Source: Bostrychus sinensis (taxonomy: Eukaryota; Chordata; Actinopteri; Gobiiformes; Eleotridae). Taken from it: a DNA stretch of 64,000 nt. Position numbers and translations under genes: made by a program. Below, one piece after another: positions 52,301-63,943 of this stretch. Under the pieces are notes generated by a model. That model had not been told where the DNA came from. It made no database searches and saw only the letters and a program-made list of their open reading frames with translations. The DNA lies in assembly GCA_020698575.1 (NCBI GenBank), contig CM036239.1, positions 15,538,263 through 15,602,262 of the forward strand, written 5' to 3'. Each line of letters opens with the position of its first letter. Position 1 is the stretch's first letter.

Positions 52301-54422
52301 TTGGGGCCAAATTTTCTGTTGGCTTTGGAACCAATAACTCTTCTGTTTTGGCCTGGTTGAGCTGTTTGTGACATTCAGGCTTTATTAACTAAAATGCAGT
52401 TCAGAAGATTGTGTCATCTGTGTCATCGGGAAACAAGGCCACAGAGCTGTTATATGCTAATTATATTAGGATTTAAATTCCTTGCTTTTATTGGTGTCTT
52501 TCTGTCTGTACAGGTCAGTGTTGAAAGGGGTATGTCTTGGGAAGATGCTACCCATGCATGGGCAGAGCAAAACGGACCAGATGATGGCTTTTATGTGCAG
52601 GTGTGAATTTGAGGGGTCTTTGAGGGGTCTTTTTGCACCTTTTTCAATTAACAAAATATGTTGAGCAATTTAGCTTTACTTCTAAGGCTCACCATTATCT
52701 GTTTTCCAGACAAGAAACAACAAGAAAACTGCTATATTGGTGAAAGAAGTAAACCCCAAGAAGCGACTGTTTCTTGTCTACAGGCCAAACACTGGTAGAC
52801 AAGTAAAATTGGAGTCCTATGTAGAGATCAAGAAAAAGTTCAAAAAGGTAACTATTTTGCTTTATTTATTGCTCTCTGGTAAGGCTTGTATGTCCTGAAT
52901 CATACTTCTAATCTTAGGTCTTGTCAGAAGACGCCAAGCAGTACTGGAGTGATCAGTACAAGTCATCGGCGCAGATCTGTTCTCATGCATATTGGTATGT
53001 TTCTGAACATTGTCAGCTAGCTATATTTTGTCCATGTACAGTGGGGAAAATAATTATTTGATCCCCTGCTGATTTTGTAACTTTACCCCATATAAAAAAA
53101 TTGGCTATCTAGAATTTTTATGGCAGGTTTATTTCAACAGACAAAAGATCAACACAAAATCTAGATAAACAACATAAAATGTAGAACCAGCAAGAATTCT
53201 GACCCCCCCCCCTCAGACAGAGCTGTAAAAGAACTACAGGGACAAGATTGTAGATCTGCACAAAGCTGGAACGGGCTAAAAGACCATCCCACCAAGGAGC
53301 TTGGTGGGGGGGGAAAAGGACCGCAGACACACTTCACCATAATGGATTGAGATCCTGCAGAGCTCACAAGGCCCCTCTGCTCATGTTCTTGGGGTTACAT
53401 TTAGCATTTCTGCCTGAGTTTCTAAAGAGCTCAATTTTGGGCTCATCTGACTGCGTCACGTTTTCAGAGACATCGCTGTCAAACATGGAGGTGGATGCTT
53501 CTGCTTAGCCTTCTCTGGATCATTCAGTGGTTCACTGGCAAAGTTCAGATGGGCCTGTACTCCTACTTGAGCAGGGGGACCTTGCGAGTGCTGCATGATC
53601 TCAATCTATTATGGTGAGGTGTGTCAGTGGCCCATTTGAGCTTTGTGCACCTCTACAATCAACAGGTTTGAATGGAAGAGCTTGATTCTTTGTCAGGTGG
53701 TTTTATACATATACTGAAAATTGAGCTTAGGAGCACTTCACAGGACTAATTTGTGTGCTTCATGGGTACATAACCCAGTCTGTGGGGTCAGAATTCTTGC
53801 TGGTTTGTAGGGAATTAAATACTGAAGTATTTCACATGATCAAATCCATTATTTATTTAATGTAATTTTTGTCTATTTTCTCTATCAACCATAAAAGAGA
53901 CTAATTTCTTTGTGGGGGGTACTTTACGAAATCTGCAGGGGATCAAATAGTTTTTCCCACTGTACCTATTTCTGTACTAACTGTAAATCTAACAGGCGGG
54001 GAAACTGTAAGAAAGCATCATTGGGTCTACAGTGTGAGATTGGTCTTCGGTGTAGGACATACTACGTATTGTGTGGATCCGTCCTCAGTGTTTGGAATGA
54101 GCTGGAGGAAGTTCTCACCCCAGTCAGTGGTACCAATGTAAAGGTACAGATCGTCCGTCTCAGAACAGAAGATGGTCAGAGGATAGTTGGTAAGAGCAGA
54201 ATGATTTCAAAGGTTGTAATATATTATCAATTTGAGTTTATAGGCTAGCGTTTTTTATTCTTTGCCGCTTGTTTTACAGGACTGTTAATTCCAGCAAACT
54301 GTGTGTCTCCACTTATCAACAAGCTCTCTACATCAGATCAGAGCCAGCAGATTGCTGTGCAGGAGCAGCAGAAACGACAGCAGCTCCACCCACAAAGTCT
54401 CAGTCATGTACTTATCACTTAG
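40303..54422 (+). CDS. sbno1: Protein strawberry notch homologue 1
   Basis: 32 coding exons, 4197 nt, 1398 residues (human recalled as about 1393). Exon starts: 40303, 40495, 42715, 43017, 43244, 43433, 43596, 43830, 44043, 44213, 44573, 44782, 44980, 45209, 45487, 45675, 47390, 47679, 47939, 48263, 48481, 49664, 49869, 50989, 51199, 51373, 51610, 52514, 52710, 52918, 53996, 54280. The start gives [16 protein letters not shown], as in the family. SF2-helicase-like motifs: Walker [12 protein letters not shown] in exon 43830 (about residue 330), DECH in exon 44573, then YASATG. An acidic, Ser/Lys-rich insert spans exons 45675-47679 and an OGFr/strawberry-notch C-terminal region follows ([35 protein letters not shown]). 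Nuclear regulator genetically tied to Notch and other signalling. Introns host five mobile elements. Confidence 0.96.
40655..41607. mobile_element. hAT-like non-autonomous element, GGGCTGGGCRATAT family
   Basis: Left end AGAGCTGGGCAATAT near 40655 and right end ATATCGCCCAGCCCT ending about 41607 are inverted. The interior (about 950 bp) has no protein-like frame. The ends resemble a very common fish hAT-type family. A clear target duplication was not seen. Lies in the second sbno1 intron. Confidence 0.65.
42092..42526. mobile_element. hAT-like MITE with perfect 8-bp target duplication
   Basis: 435 bp with ends TAGGGGTGTAAC and GTTACACCCCTA. Exact 8-bp direct repeats ATGGGCAG flank it (42084-42091 and 42527-42534), the hallmark of hAT transposition. 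The interior is A/T-rich with ATACAATTC-like subterminal repeats and no coding capacity. Same family as 9726-9912. Confidence 0.88.
45845..47334 (-). mobile_element. Near-full-length inactive Tc1-like transposon in sbno1 intron
   Basis: Ends share an inverted GCTCAAAATAATTAAAG-type repeat (left near 45850, right ending about 47334), with TA at both flanks. Minus-strand transposase pieces: an N-terminal part at 47189-46941, [17 protein letters not shown] in 46772-46491, then [19 protein letters not shown] and [12 protein letters not shown] in 46385-46119. The block that normally reads DNARPH has H in place of the second catalytic Asp, and several frame breaks are present, so the copy is dead. 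It fills the intron between exons 45675-45808 and 47390-47599. Confidence 0.88.
49978..50366. mobile_element. hAT-like non-autonomous element, CAGGGGTGTCC ends
   Basis: Left end CAGGGGTGTCCACA at 49978 and right end TTCGGACACGTCTG to 50366 are degenerate inverted repeats. The interior includes the GGGCCAACA / GGGCCATAT motifs common to this fish repeat. Flanking 8-mers GTCTAAAG and CACTAGAG match at 5 of 8 positions, fitting an old insertion. Lies in the sbno1 intron after exon 49869-49940. Confidence 0.65.
51720..51785 (+). repeat. Possible SINE-tail fragment
   Basis: The stretch CTATAACACTTTTCACACAA then ATGCAACTCAGAGTGCTTTA resembles a conserved 3' block of common fish SINEs. No tRNA-like head is near, so only a fragment is claimed. 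Confidence 0.4.
53039..53962. mobile_element. Tc1/mariner-type non-autonomous element abutting an sbno1 exon
   Basis: Left end CAGTGGGGAAAATAATTATT and right end AGTTTTTCCCACTG are inverted, flanked by TA on each side (53037-53038, 53963-53964). Subterminal inverted copies of CCAGCAAGAATTCTGACCCC occur near 53190 and 53790. Transposase is unreadable; about 924 bp. The right end is 33 bp from sbno1 exon 53996. Confidence 0.88.
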
Positions 54423-56876
54423 TATGGTTTACTCGAAGTTATAGGTTTGTCTTAATGTCCCACCTAGGAAAAGGACTGACCTAACAGTCTCTTCTTGCAC
54501 TGCAGGGTCAAGGGCCCCTATTCCTTGGCTCGGACCATCAGAGTTGTAATAATTCTCAATAGAAAAACAGTGGTTGTACATTTCTTTCCCCCCCATTTTA
54601 AATTTTTTTGTTTTACACTCAATTTTTTATGGGTGATGTATTATCCTCTGATATTCAGAGTGAATATATGTGATACATTGTATTAAGATATGACACAAGT
54701 TAAACCCAGAAGGCATGTCTGCTTGTGGCAGTTGAGCCATCTACTTTTCACCACTTTTCATCACTTTGCTTTAGGATTGTTATACTTGGACACAGAATAT
54801 CACATGCTGTGATGCAAAGGCTGAGTTTAAATCAAACACTGATAATTTCAGTGACTTGGCTATTCTCATTCAGAATTTTGATTAATTTCATTTTCTTAAT
54901 TATAACTTGGGCCATCAGCAGTTTTAGCTCATTTCTGACCTCAATGTTGCAGATTTTAAACTTTACATAAGACCTTGGCAATACATTTGATGACATACTA
55001 TAAAATTCTTCATACTATAAAATAGTAAACAGGTTACTGGTATTAAACTATTAATGTTTATGATAAAAATAGAGATTTCTCCATTACAAATGAACCTTAA
55101 ACTTTTGTTGTGTATGTTTCAGTTCCCCGAAATTAGTGTTTCACATGATAAACTGTTCCTCACAAGGAGTTATTACAAAAAGCAAAGTGCAGACTTTGTG
55201 TGAAACTGGGAAAAAAAAATTGAAAAGTATTAAACATTTTGCTGAAAACATTTTAAAATTCTAAGTTTTTGACTGCCATTGTGGAGTGCGAGATCCATGT
55301 CTTAAAAAAAAAAAAAAAAAGTCACATGGCATGAAAATTTGATAAATTTTCTGCCAGGTTTTGTCTTTATGCTATTTGGTTGGTACTGCTTGCACCTTTT
55401 ATTAAATTACAGTACAAGAACACTATAGCTGGGTTGGGACTAAACGTTAAGGTCATGGCTTCTCTTGCTGTTGTGTGTCTGTTAGATGAAGCATAGTTTT
55501 TAACAAGTGCCTTCCAGACTAAAGTGTAAGCACTTGCTATCAAGTGTTCTATCAATTTGTTACTGGAAACTGTTCATAATGGTAAAGGTTGGAGTAGGAC
55601 AGCTTTGTATCATAAACATGTCTTCTGACCTTGTAAAACTAAATGTTTTGCTGCACATCTCAATTTACCACTATTAAAATTGTTAGTAAATGTAACATGA
55701 TTCTTACACCATGCTAATTTTATGTATACACATTATACATTACATAGGCTACTGACATTTCCCGTGGTTATCCCAAAATGGTATGGCAGACTGGTTAATC
55801 TGTAGCCTAAATGATACTTGAACTTCCTTTTTGTCATTGCACGGGTTGCTCTATTGACAAATCTGTATAAAATCTTTATCTTTACATTATGTAGTGCGAT
55901 GATCAATAAAGCTTGGTATACTTGTGTTATTTGAGTTCTTATTGAGAAACGTTTAACAAAGCATTACAGGCTGCCTGGAGTGTTTAAAATGTATGTTTAA
56001 AAAGAAAGTTCACAAGGCTTCCATTTAATAAGCTTAAATGGTTTTCTCGCCTATGCCACTGCACTGTGTGCATTGATATTCAATATAAGCTAGTATACAA
56101 ACTAGAATTAGTTTAAATTTTTAATAGGCAGCTGTACAGGAGAATTGGTAGAAAGTCACAATGTGCTGGGGTTCAACTTTCTTCAAGGCGGGACCAGCAA
56201 GACACTATAAAACAAAACAATGGACTAAATGTTACGAACCAGCAATGTTGAGCAAAGATACGTCTGATCGCGTCTCCTCAAAATTAAAGTGGACTTTTTT
56301 TTACTCTATAGGCATACCGTCGTTCCCATTGGATAAAACAATGGATGCGGTGCGCAAACAAAGACAAAGCCGGGTAAAAATCGCTTTTTTTTAGCTGGAG
56401 TGTAAAACTGCTCATTCTAATAATACGTTTAATCTGAGTGTAAAGCGAATTTGCATCGTTTTTATTAATGGGCTATGTTTTCAACACTTCCCTTGTCCGA
56501 GAAAAAGCGAGGGTTTAACTTTATATTGTAAAGTAAAATTTAAAGCGTTCGTGTCCGAGGTAAACTATTAAGCTAGCCTACATTCATTTATATACAAAAG
56601 TTTAGCTTAAACGGTGTTTGGAAATGTCCTACTTTATAGGGGTTGATTTTATCTTAATGTGATGATTTGTATATAGCTAAGTAAAATTGCGAGTTAATCT
56701 ATATTGTTTAACGTGTTTAACGAGATTTTGTGATAACCCGCAATGGACAACGTTAAAAGCACAGTGGGTGTCAATACAAAGTGACGGCCATATTTGCCGG
56801 TGCCGCTGTAGTAAACAAAAAGTGAGAGACAGACGCTTCACTGAATTTCGGGTCATTTTTATTTCTTTAATTTACA
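54423..56876. other. sbno1 3' UTR, spacer and cdk2ap1 upstream region
   Basis: A long 3' UTR probably runs from 54423 to the polyadenylation hexamer at 55905. From about 56.0 kb there is the cdk2ap1 promoter side; a purine-rich segment ending at a GT (56341-56374) could be a 5' non-coding or alternative first exon, but no family protein is encoded there. Confidence 0.45.
55905..55910 (+). terminator. Probable sbno1 polyadenylation signal
   Basis: AATAAA followed by a GT/T-rich stretch (GTATACTTGTGTTATTTGAG), about 1.5 kb after the stop. It implies a 3' UTR of roughly 1.5 kb. Confidence 0.6.
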
Positions 56877-58221
56877 ATGTCTTTGGGAATGTCTCACAAA
56901 CCCAATGTCCATCAGCTTATTCCGGGAACTTCTGGGAACCAGGGTAAGGTTAAAATGTGGTGTAAATTCAAAGTATCCGCGTGTTTAATCGAGTGTTAAA
57001 TTCGGGGTCTCGGAGAATACCTGGAGAAAGACCGAGTCGGTAGTTTTTGTCCAGTTATATATAGGGTCAGATCCTGGGAGCTAGGCTAATTCATATCCGC
57101 CATTATTACTAATGTAAAACAGCCCCATCCGTGATATTTCTCAGTTGAGAAAAAACAGGATTATGAAATGTGAAAGCGATGCTTTTTAAAAGGTGATTTC
57201 CGTGGTCCGCTCTCACAGCCCCGCTGGGTGGGTTCAAAGACACGGTGACAAAAATGTATCACTTCAGTCCTGAGCCAGCCTTGTTCGGCGTCCTCCATGA
57301 TGCTCCGACCGAGGAGCTGTTGATTGATCTGCCCAGGATTTTATGACTCTTCGAGGACATCTATTGGACAAATACTACAACTGCACAAAGCTCTCTTACT
57401 ACAGCCTACAGTGGGATTCAGTGACTACCAACAGTGATTTTATTTACTGAAATGAAATTGCTGAAATTAAGTTATATCACGGAATTATTATCTAGGTCAG
57501 TTACGTTATAAAATATAGAGCAAAAGTTGGGATATTGGTAAAAAAGCAAAAACTCATTGTATAGTCTTTCACTCAAAGCTTGTCTAATGGTAATATCTGT
57601 GTCAGTCAGATTATTGGTGCAAAGTAATTACAATCACACTACCCACATAGGGCTATCGACACTATGTAACATATACTCCTGTGTTCAAAGCCTGCCTACA
57701 GCAATGTCTGTGTGTATGGTACTGTTTTAACACAATATTACATTTTTTCCGTTTTCTCAACAGTTGGAAACCTTACATCCCCTTCTGCAGCTAATCTGGC
57801 CACATTGCAATCCTACAGGCCACTTATAAGTGACTATGGTCCTCCTACTCTGGGATTCTCACAGGTACTCACTAGTCTGCAATAGGTTTATATAAAACAC
57901 TTTGCATTAAAATATATGTTGAACCTTTTGTTATGTGTGCTCTGCTTCAAGGGTACCACTGGTAGCCAAGTGCCTCAGAACAAATATGCAGAGCTGCTGG
58001 CCATTATTGAGGAGCTTGGGAAGGAGATCAGGCCTACATATGCAGGGAGCAAAAGTGCAATGGAAAGACTGAAGAGAGGTAAACTGAAACTTGAAAAGCA
58101 AAAATGTGTTGCATGCTGTAATTTTTAAGCTCAACTTTGTTTTTGTTTTTTAGGTATAATCCATGCCAGAGGCCTGGTGCGTGAATGTTTGGCTGAGACG
58201 GAGAGGAATGCTAGGTCCTAG
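56877..58221 (+). CDS. cdk2ap1: Cyclin-dependent kinase 2-associated protein 1 (DOC-1)
   Basis: Exons 56877-56943, 57764-57864, 57952-58078, 58154-58221; 363 nt, 120 residues. N-terminus MSLGMSHKPNVHQLIPGTSG; a shorter start at 56889 would match the human MSYKPN opening. The middle has YRPLISDYGPPTLGFSQGTT. The C-terminal DOC-1 region is near identical to mammals ([40 protein letters not shown], ending ETERNARS). It dimerises, binds and restrains CDK2 and is a NuRD complex subunit. The nearest upstream stretch is CpG-bearing and likely promoter. Same strand as sbno1 and mphosph9. Confidence 0.95.
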
Positions 58222-58949
58222 CTGCTAAGACACATCCCTGCAGAAACAAAATGTGTCCCTATCATGAAAATATATTTGCATGGTATTTCCTTTGACCTGA
58301 AAAAGTAGATGGAAGGAAGCAACAGATAAACAAACACCTAAAACCAGTTTATGATCCCTATTTTTTTCTGAAGAATAATTTATATCATGTAGAGTTACTG
58401 AAAATTGTATGTTTCCATAGTTTTTTGGGGTCCTGGTTTCAACTTTTTATTGTACTTGTTCATTTATGCATGCAACTGGGCCTGTAGGGGCATTAGGGGT
58501 AGATGGAAAAAAAACTTTTTTATAGTATTTGATCAATTTTTCAGATCACATAACTGAAGGTCAGATGTGCCAAACATTGTGGTTTATTTTGTGTTAAAGG
58601 TTTTGGTAAAAAAGATTAAAAAAAAAAACAAAAGAAAATGCTGTTACTTGCATCTTTGTATGTATTTATTACTCAGTGTAATTAAATTGTATTTTTAACA
58701 TAGTTGTCATTGTGCTATTCTTATTTAAAATGTCTTAGGTCCACTTAGTGTTCTTACAGTTTAACAGTTTAAGCCATTTTCATATTTTGTGAGCTGTAAA
58801 TTAGTTGTTTAATCTCTCATCCAGGGCTTGACATCAACACTAGCCAACCGGTCAAATGCAGATAGATTTTTATTTTGGCCAGTAACACATACAGTCTCAC
58901 TATGGCTAGTAACCTTTAAAGAACACTAGCCAAAATGGACAGTGAAAAA
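58222..58949. other. cdk2ap1 3' UTR and spacer
   Basis: A/T-rich 3' UTR; ATTAAA near 58613-58620 is a possible polyadenylation signal. The stretch GGGCTTGACATCAACACTAG (about 58824-58843) looks like the end of another dispersed fish repeat, interrupted soon after by the LINE. Confidence 0.4.
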
Positions 58950-60124
58950 AAAAGTTAATGTAAACCAAAGTTATGCTATTTGGAAATGCAAAAACAAACT
59001 TAAAACAACCAATTATGATTGAAAATGTTCAAATTGAGACAGTAGCTGAAATAAAATTTCTTGGAGTCATCATAGACAATAAATTGTCTTGGAAAACCCA
59101 CGTCAGACATATAAAAACAAAAATCTCCAAAAGTCTCTCCATAATAAATAAAACAAAATATTACCTTGATTACAATGGATTGCGTACATTATATTACTCA
59201 ACAATTCTTCCTTACTTCACATATTGTATTGAGGTATGGGGGAATACTTATCAAACTACACTAAAACCTTTAACTGTTTTACAGAAACGAGTCCTATGGA
59301 TTATCCACAAAGTTGGGTTTTTAGAACACACTCATAATCTTTTTATACATTCCAAGCTCTTAAAATTTGAAGACCTTACTCAGTATTACACAGCAATTAT
59401 TATGTTTAAAGCATACCATAAACTACTACCAAAAAATCTGCAAACACTATTAACTTTGAGTGAGAGAACCCACAACTTAAGAGTGACTGGAGACTTCAAA
59501 TTGCCTAGAGTGAGAACCACCAAAAAAAGTTTTTGCATGTCTGTACGTGGAGTGAAACTCTGGAACAGTCTGGACAAACTCTACAAGAAATATCAAAGTG
59601 TCAGTACGTTTAAATTACATTACAAAAATATGGTCTGGTCACAGTATATGGAGAGTGTCTAAGGTAATTTCATCACTGTCTTCTGCAAAACTAGTTCTGC
59701 TGGAACATCTCTTATCATAGTATGTGTTTTTTCTTGCCTTAAGGTTCTCTTACCATCGCTGGTATGTGCTTTTTTTTTTTTTTACCATTGCTGGTACTGT
59801 ATGTGCTTTCTTAATATTGCTGGTATGTGCTTTTCTTACCATTGCTGGTATTAGTATTCAGGTCCTGTATCCTTAACTATATGGTTACTTGTCTCCAAGT
59901 AAAAAAAGAAAAAAGAGTTTATAACAGATAAGAATTATCATGGAAAAATGTAAGTGATTTTTTTCTTTACTTATGTCAATATATATAGATGAGTAATGGG
60001 GGTGGGGTTAAATAAGTTTTCTTCCCCCCACTCCTTCTTGGACGTTACAATTTTGATTGTTATTTTGTATATTGTATATGTATAAAATGTTACCCTGTCC
60101 AAGATAAACAAACAAACAAACAAA
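58950..60124 (+). mobile_element. 5'-truncated L2-like non-LTR retrotransposon
   Basis: An open frame at 58973-59662 gives 229 residues of the C-terminal reverse-transcriptase region of a fish L2/CR1-group LINE (EIKFLGVIIDNKLSWKTHVR, TLYYSTILPYFTYCIEVWGN, and the closing SVRGVKLWNSLD block). A frame break lies just upstream of 58973. The 3' UTR ends in an (AAAC)n tail at 60107-60124. Lacking the endonuclease and the catalytic YADD region, it is a dead 5'-truncated insertion. The long open frame suggests it is recent. Confidence 0.88.
59745..59855 (+). repeat. Tandem repeat in LINE 3' UTR
   Basis: Three to four degenerate copies of a unit of about 33-37 bp built on TTACCATTGCTGGTATGTGC, differing in T-run length. 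Confidence 0.7.
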
Positions 60125-60479
60125 ATGTCAAGGCCTGCTCAAGACATCCATCATTGTTGTTACCTTATTATATGTAATGTAGCAGGCCTATACCTGATTT
60201 ACTGGGCTTTGCAAGTCAACTAGTTTGATCAATATGTATTCACACTCATTTACACGAGATAACTCTGGAGGTCTACGGCCAGACCATAGGGCCAGACTCT
60301 TGTTTTTGTACGGTACAGATGTTTGTGCCGTTCACTCTAAGAACCAATAGAAACATAAAGTAAAGAGACATCCAATCCCTGAGCCGAGGTGAAGTGGACT
60401 GAGGACGGCACAGTGGCGCTGCATCACTGCAGTGCAGCAGCCAACCAGCAGTTAGCAACTTGTCTACTCAGAGAGAAAT

Positions 60480-61170
60480 ATGGATGACAGAATGATACAA
60501 ACCATCGGGTAGGTTAATGTTTAGTTATTACACAATGTATGGTTCAGGGTTTGTCATTTGTAGCGCATTTATTTGCTTCGCTGTGTGTGTGTAGTGTTTA
60601 CCCGCTATAGCTGCTTTCGTTTTTTTATTTATCTCCATGGGTAAGAATCCTGTAATATGCTAACTTAGCTAAGCGGCTAACTACTTGTGGTTTTTGTAGT
60701 AAGTTAGCTCTGTTTATTAGCTTCACATGTTAGCGGCGCCATTACACCCGGGCCCAGTGGAGATAAGAGGCACAGTGAGGACATAATGCCTTGCAGAAAG
60801 AGTTTTGGTGCAGTGTGGGTTCTGGATAAACGGTAGTTAACTAATTCACCAGAAGGCCATTGAGTCAACCTCCTGCGTTGCAAATGATTTGATGCCAAAA
60901 CCAAACTATTCATTCAGTTATGGCTAAAGCAGACTGCTATTTGTATTTGATTGTATTTCTAGCGGTGAGGATAATAACAATTGTAGGTCATCACCATGTT
61001 TGGTAAACAATAGGGTTATTAACGGCTCAAGAATGACAATTAAAAAATGACATATATGTATACATACTTTAATTATACATATACATTAATTTCCGTTTCT
61101 TCGCAAGTGTAACTATCACTTCTTTTTTTTGTTTAGCTCTCCAACCGGCCATCTCTGTATGGTGTCATAA
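60480..61170 (+). other. mphosph9 5' exon and upstream ORF
   Basis: ATG at 60480 opens MDDRMIQTIG and reaches a donor (CGG then GTAGGT) at 60509. Spliced to the acceptor at 61137 it continues SPTGHLCMVS and stops at 61168-61170, giving a 20-codon upstream frame. The exon is preceded by a GC-richer promoter-like stretch at 60.3-60.48 kb. The rest of 60510-61136 is intron with no other feature. Confidence 0.5.
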
Positions 61171-61172
61171 AC

Positions 61173-63943
61173 ATGTCCACAGATGATAGTATCTCAGAGG
61201 ATGTGTCCAGCTCGGGGGCTTTGAGCCACTGCCATGTCAGTGCTGATGGGGATGGAGGTAAAGAGAGTGAAACTTCATTGGTGTCTTCTGAGGAGACATC
61301 AGCCTCTGGGCTTACTGTCTCAGAGGACAGACACACTACCTCCCAGACAACAGGAGGCACTGTGCAATGCAGACTGATGGACAACACACCAGCATGCAAA
61401 AAGATCAGGTGCAGTAGCTCTAACTACAGTATACTACAGGATGTATGTGAACTACATTTTTGCTGAAGACAAGAAGAAAAAGATGTTGGGATGTACTTTC
61501 TTCTTGTTATTTTCAGCCATAAATAAAAAAAAAAATACAGCCAAATTAATTAGTTGTTTTATTTAATACAGGGACATTTGTCTGAGTCAAGATGAAACAT
61601 TTGAACATGAGAAGAACCTTCCTTTTATAAACCCAAGCTCCCTTGAGACATTGAGGGCCCTGGTGCAGGAGATACGAAGCAGTGGAGAGACAGACCCTGA
61701 GATCTGGAAGGATTGTGAGGTGCATTGACAGAAAACAACTGCTACAGAAAATGTTTATTTTTGTGCATTGCCTTTGTGACGCAGGGATTAGGTGCTGCAA
61801 ATTTTGTATCTTATGTCTGTCTGGTAGCTGCAGGACTTTTTTTTGTTAATTATGGTAGTAAGTAACAAGCACATAGTAATGATGCATACTGTACTGTCCC
61901 ACACTACAACTTATCATATCAGACATTGAGTACTCTTATGTTACAAAAAATAGAGCCGTGATTTTCAGCATCCCTGCAATGAGATGTTCTTGCTTGATGG
62001 CTAAAATATTCACATGCAGATGTAAAGTATGCTTTAATTAAATCTAATTCAATTTGTACAACAGGGGCGATGGCTACACCTTTTTCAGCTTGTTGAAAAG
62101 CAGTATCAAGAGCAAATACTTGCTCAGCAAGAACAATATCAGTGCCAAATTCAGGTAAGCTTACAATAGTGCCAAATGAGAAACTTTGCAAAAGGTATTA
62201 TAATCTATCAAATTTAAACCAATTCATGTATGTTTGTATAACTTGTTATATTATTGGTTTTCAGTTAATTCAGGATGAAATCAAGGCTCTTGTACAAATC
62301 CAAAACCGCCAGGCCAGTGTTCAGCCTCATGCAGACTTTTCTACAATTCCTATGGCTAACACGAAGGACCATATTTTACCAACAATGTCTACTCACTGCT
62401 CCATTTCCAATGATAACGACAACGTGGCAGTCGTAGCAGACACTGTTTTTAGTTCCTCTACACCTCTACTCAGAGAAGCAGAGGAACAAGCATCCACAGT
62501 ACTTAGCAGTGGTTATGGGACCGTGTCCACATGGGAGACAGGCATAGCAGCTGCTGGGTCTGCCTTGGAAGATGAGGGTAGTGACAGTAGAAAGAAGCAG
62601 CCCTGGTCCCTTAACATCAAAGACAAAGCCACTAGTGTGATCGAATGCCAGCAGAAATATTCAAATGAAAAGAGACCTGGGGTTGAGAAAGTTCACCAAA
62701 AAATAGACCAGCAGAAAACCTCTGGGTATGGCTTTAAATATATACAAGTCTGATAAGTTTGTGTGTTTTACCTCTTCTTTTTCTTCTCTTTCAGTTTCAG
62801 CACTAACCAGCAACTTACCTCCTGGGCCCAGAGGCACAAACTTAGACCTAAAAAAAACAAGACAGGACCCATGCCAATGAAGCTTGCAGAAAATGAGGAG
62901 CCATGCAACAAACTTGTGGAGAACCACCAGCAAATCCAGCTTGAGAGTACAGATTCACTGGACCAGGTATTACTTTTGTTAAAGGTCAAAAAATAATTAT
63001 ATTGGTGCATACAGTGTACTATTTTGGCACAGTAGCTATATTGCACTGATTTTGCCCCTGGTGCTAAACCATATCCATCTCTTTTGGGTTATAGCATCAA
63101 CCAGGTGGACTATCATTCAGCTCATATGTCCTGAGGAGGAGTGACAGCCCGATATCTGAGATCTCAGGTAACCAACTGACTCACAACAAAACTTTACTAG
63201 TGTATAGTCATTGTTTATATGTGCTTAATCAAAGTTTAACATCATCTCTTGGTTAAGTCACTGAAGCTGTTTGGTTGTTTAGATTTTAATAATATATTGT
63301 ACTATAATGGTGAATCCCTATGATATTTTACACATTGGATCAGTAAACCAATGTTTTCAAAGGATTTAATGGGCCTGATTTACTAAGCAGTTACTAATTA
63401 TATATAATATGAGTTACTAATGCCAAAAGCAAATTCTTTGTATGTGCTACATGGCCAATGAAACATTGCCAATAAATCAGCACTTACAGTAGGAGTGCTT
63501 GCAAGAGCACAACGGGTTAGTAGAGCTGTCCCTAAGTTACTGCATTGTTGAATCCAGTTCTGTTTTCTTTGTCCTTCTAACAGGTCTGACCTATTGGCGC
63601 CTGAATGAGAATGATCTGTATCATCCTTTACCAGACAGTTTTGACAGTGGTGTACACCTCTTGAAAGACGCTTCCTTGAGTTTTGTAAGTTACAACTTTG
63701 ACAGCTGTAGCTTCTTTAAATTATTAAGCATTCTTTTTTTTCTGATTGTTAAAGAGTTTCAGACTGGCCTTTAGTATTGTTCAATAGATGTAGGTTTCAG
63801 ATACTGTTTATGTTCATTTTTTTTAGATACCATCTCAGCCGTCCCAACTGTCCCTGAAGGAAATTTACCACAACAAACGAGAAACAGATTGCAAACGCTT
63901 AGACAGGGATGGTTCCATTAAATCCAGTTCTTTGTCTCCACAA
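61173..63943 (+). CDS. mphosph9: M-phase phosphoprotein 9, 5' part
   Basis: Exons 61173-61408, 61572-61719, 62065-62154, 62265-62725, 62795-62966, 63095-63167, 63584-63684, 63827-63943; all phases agree, 466 codons, then off the right edge. Start MSTDDSISEDVSSSGALSHC is the first ATG that keeps frame with the rest and has A at -3. Family signature: SLETLRALVQEIRSSGETDP, EIWKDCEGRWLHLFQLVEKQ, and YQCQIQLIQDEIKALVQIQN, matching the human N-terminal region as recalled. Later exons are Ser-rich with basic SWAQRHKLRPKKNKTGPMPM. MPHOSPH9 sits at the distal end of the mother centriole and recruits CP110-CEP97 to restrain ciliogenesis. The coiled-coil C-terminus is outside the window. Confidence 0.92.

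Noticed and set aside
56161..56394. 77-codon frame upstream of cdk2ap1, ending MDAVRKQRQSRVK
   Set aside because: Might cover a 5' exon, but the peptide matches no known family and no phase link to cdk2ap1 was found.
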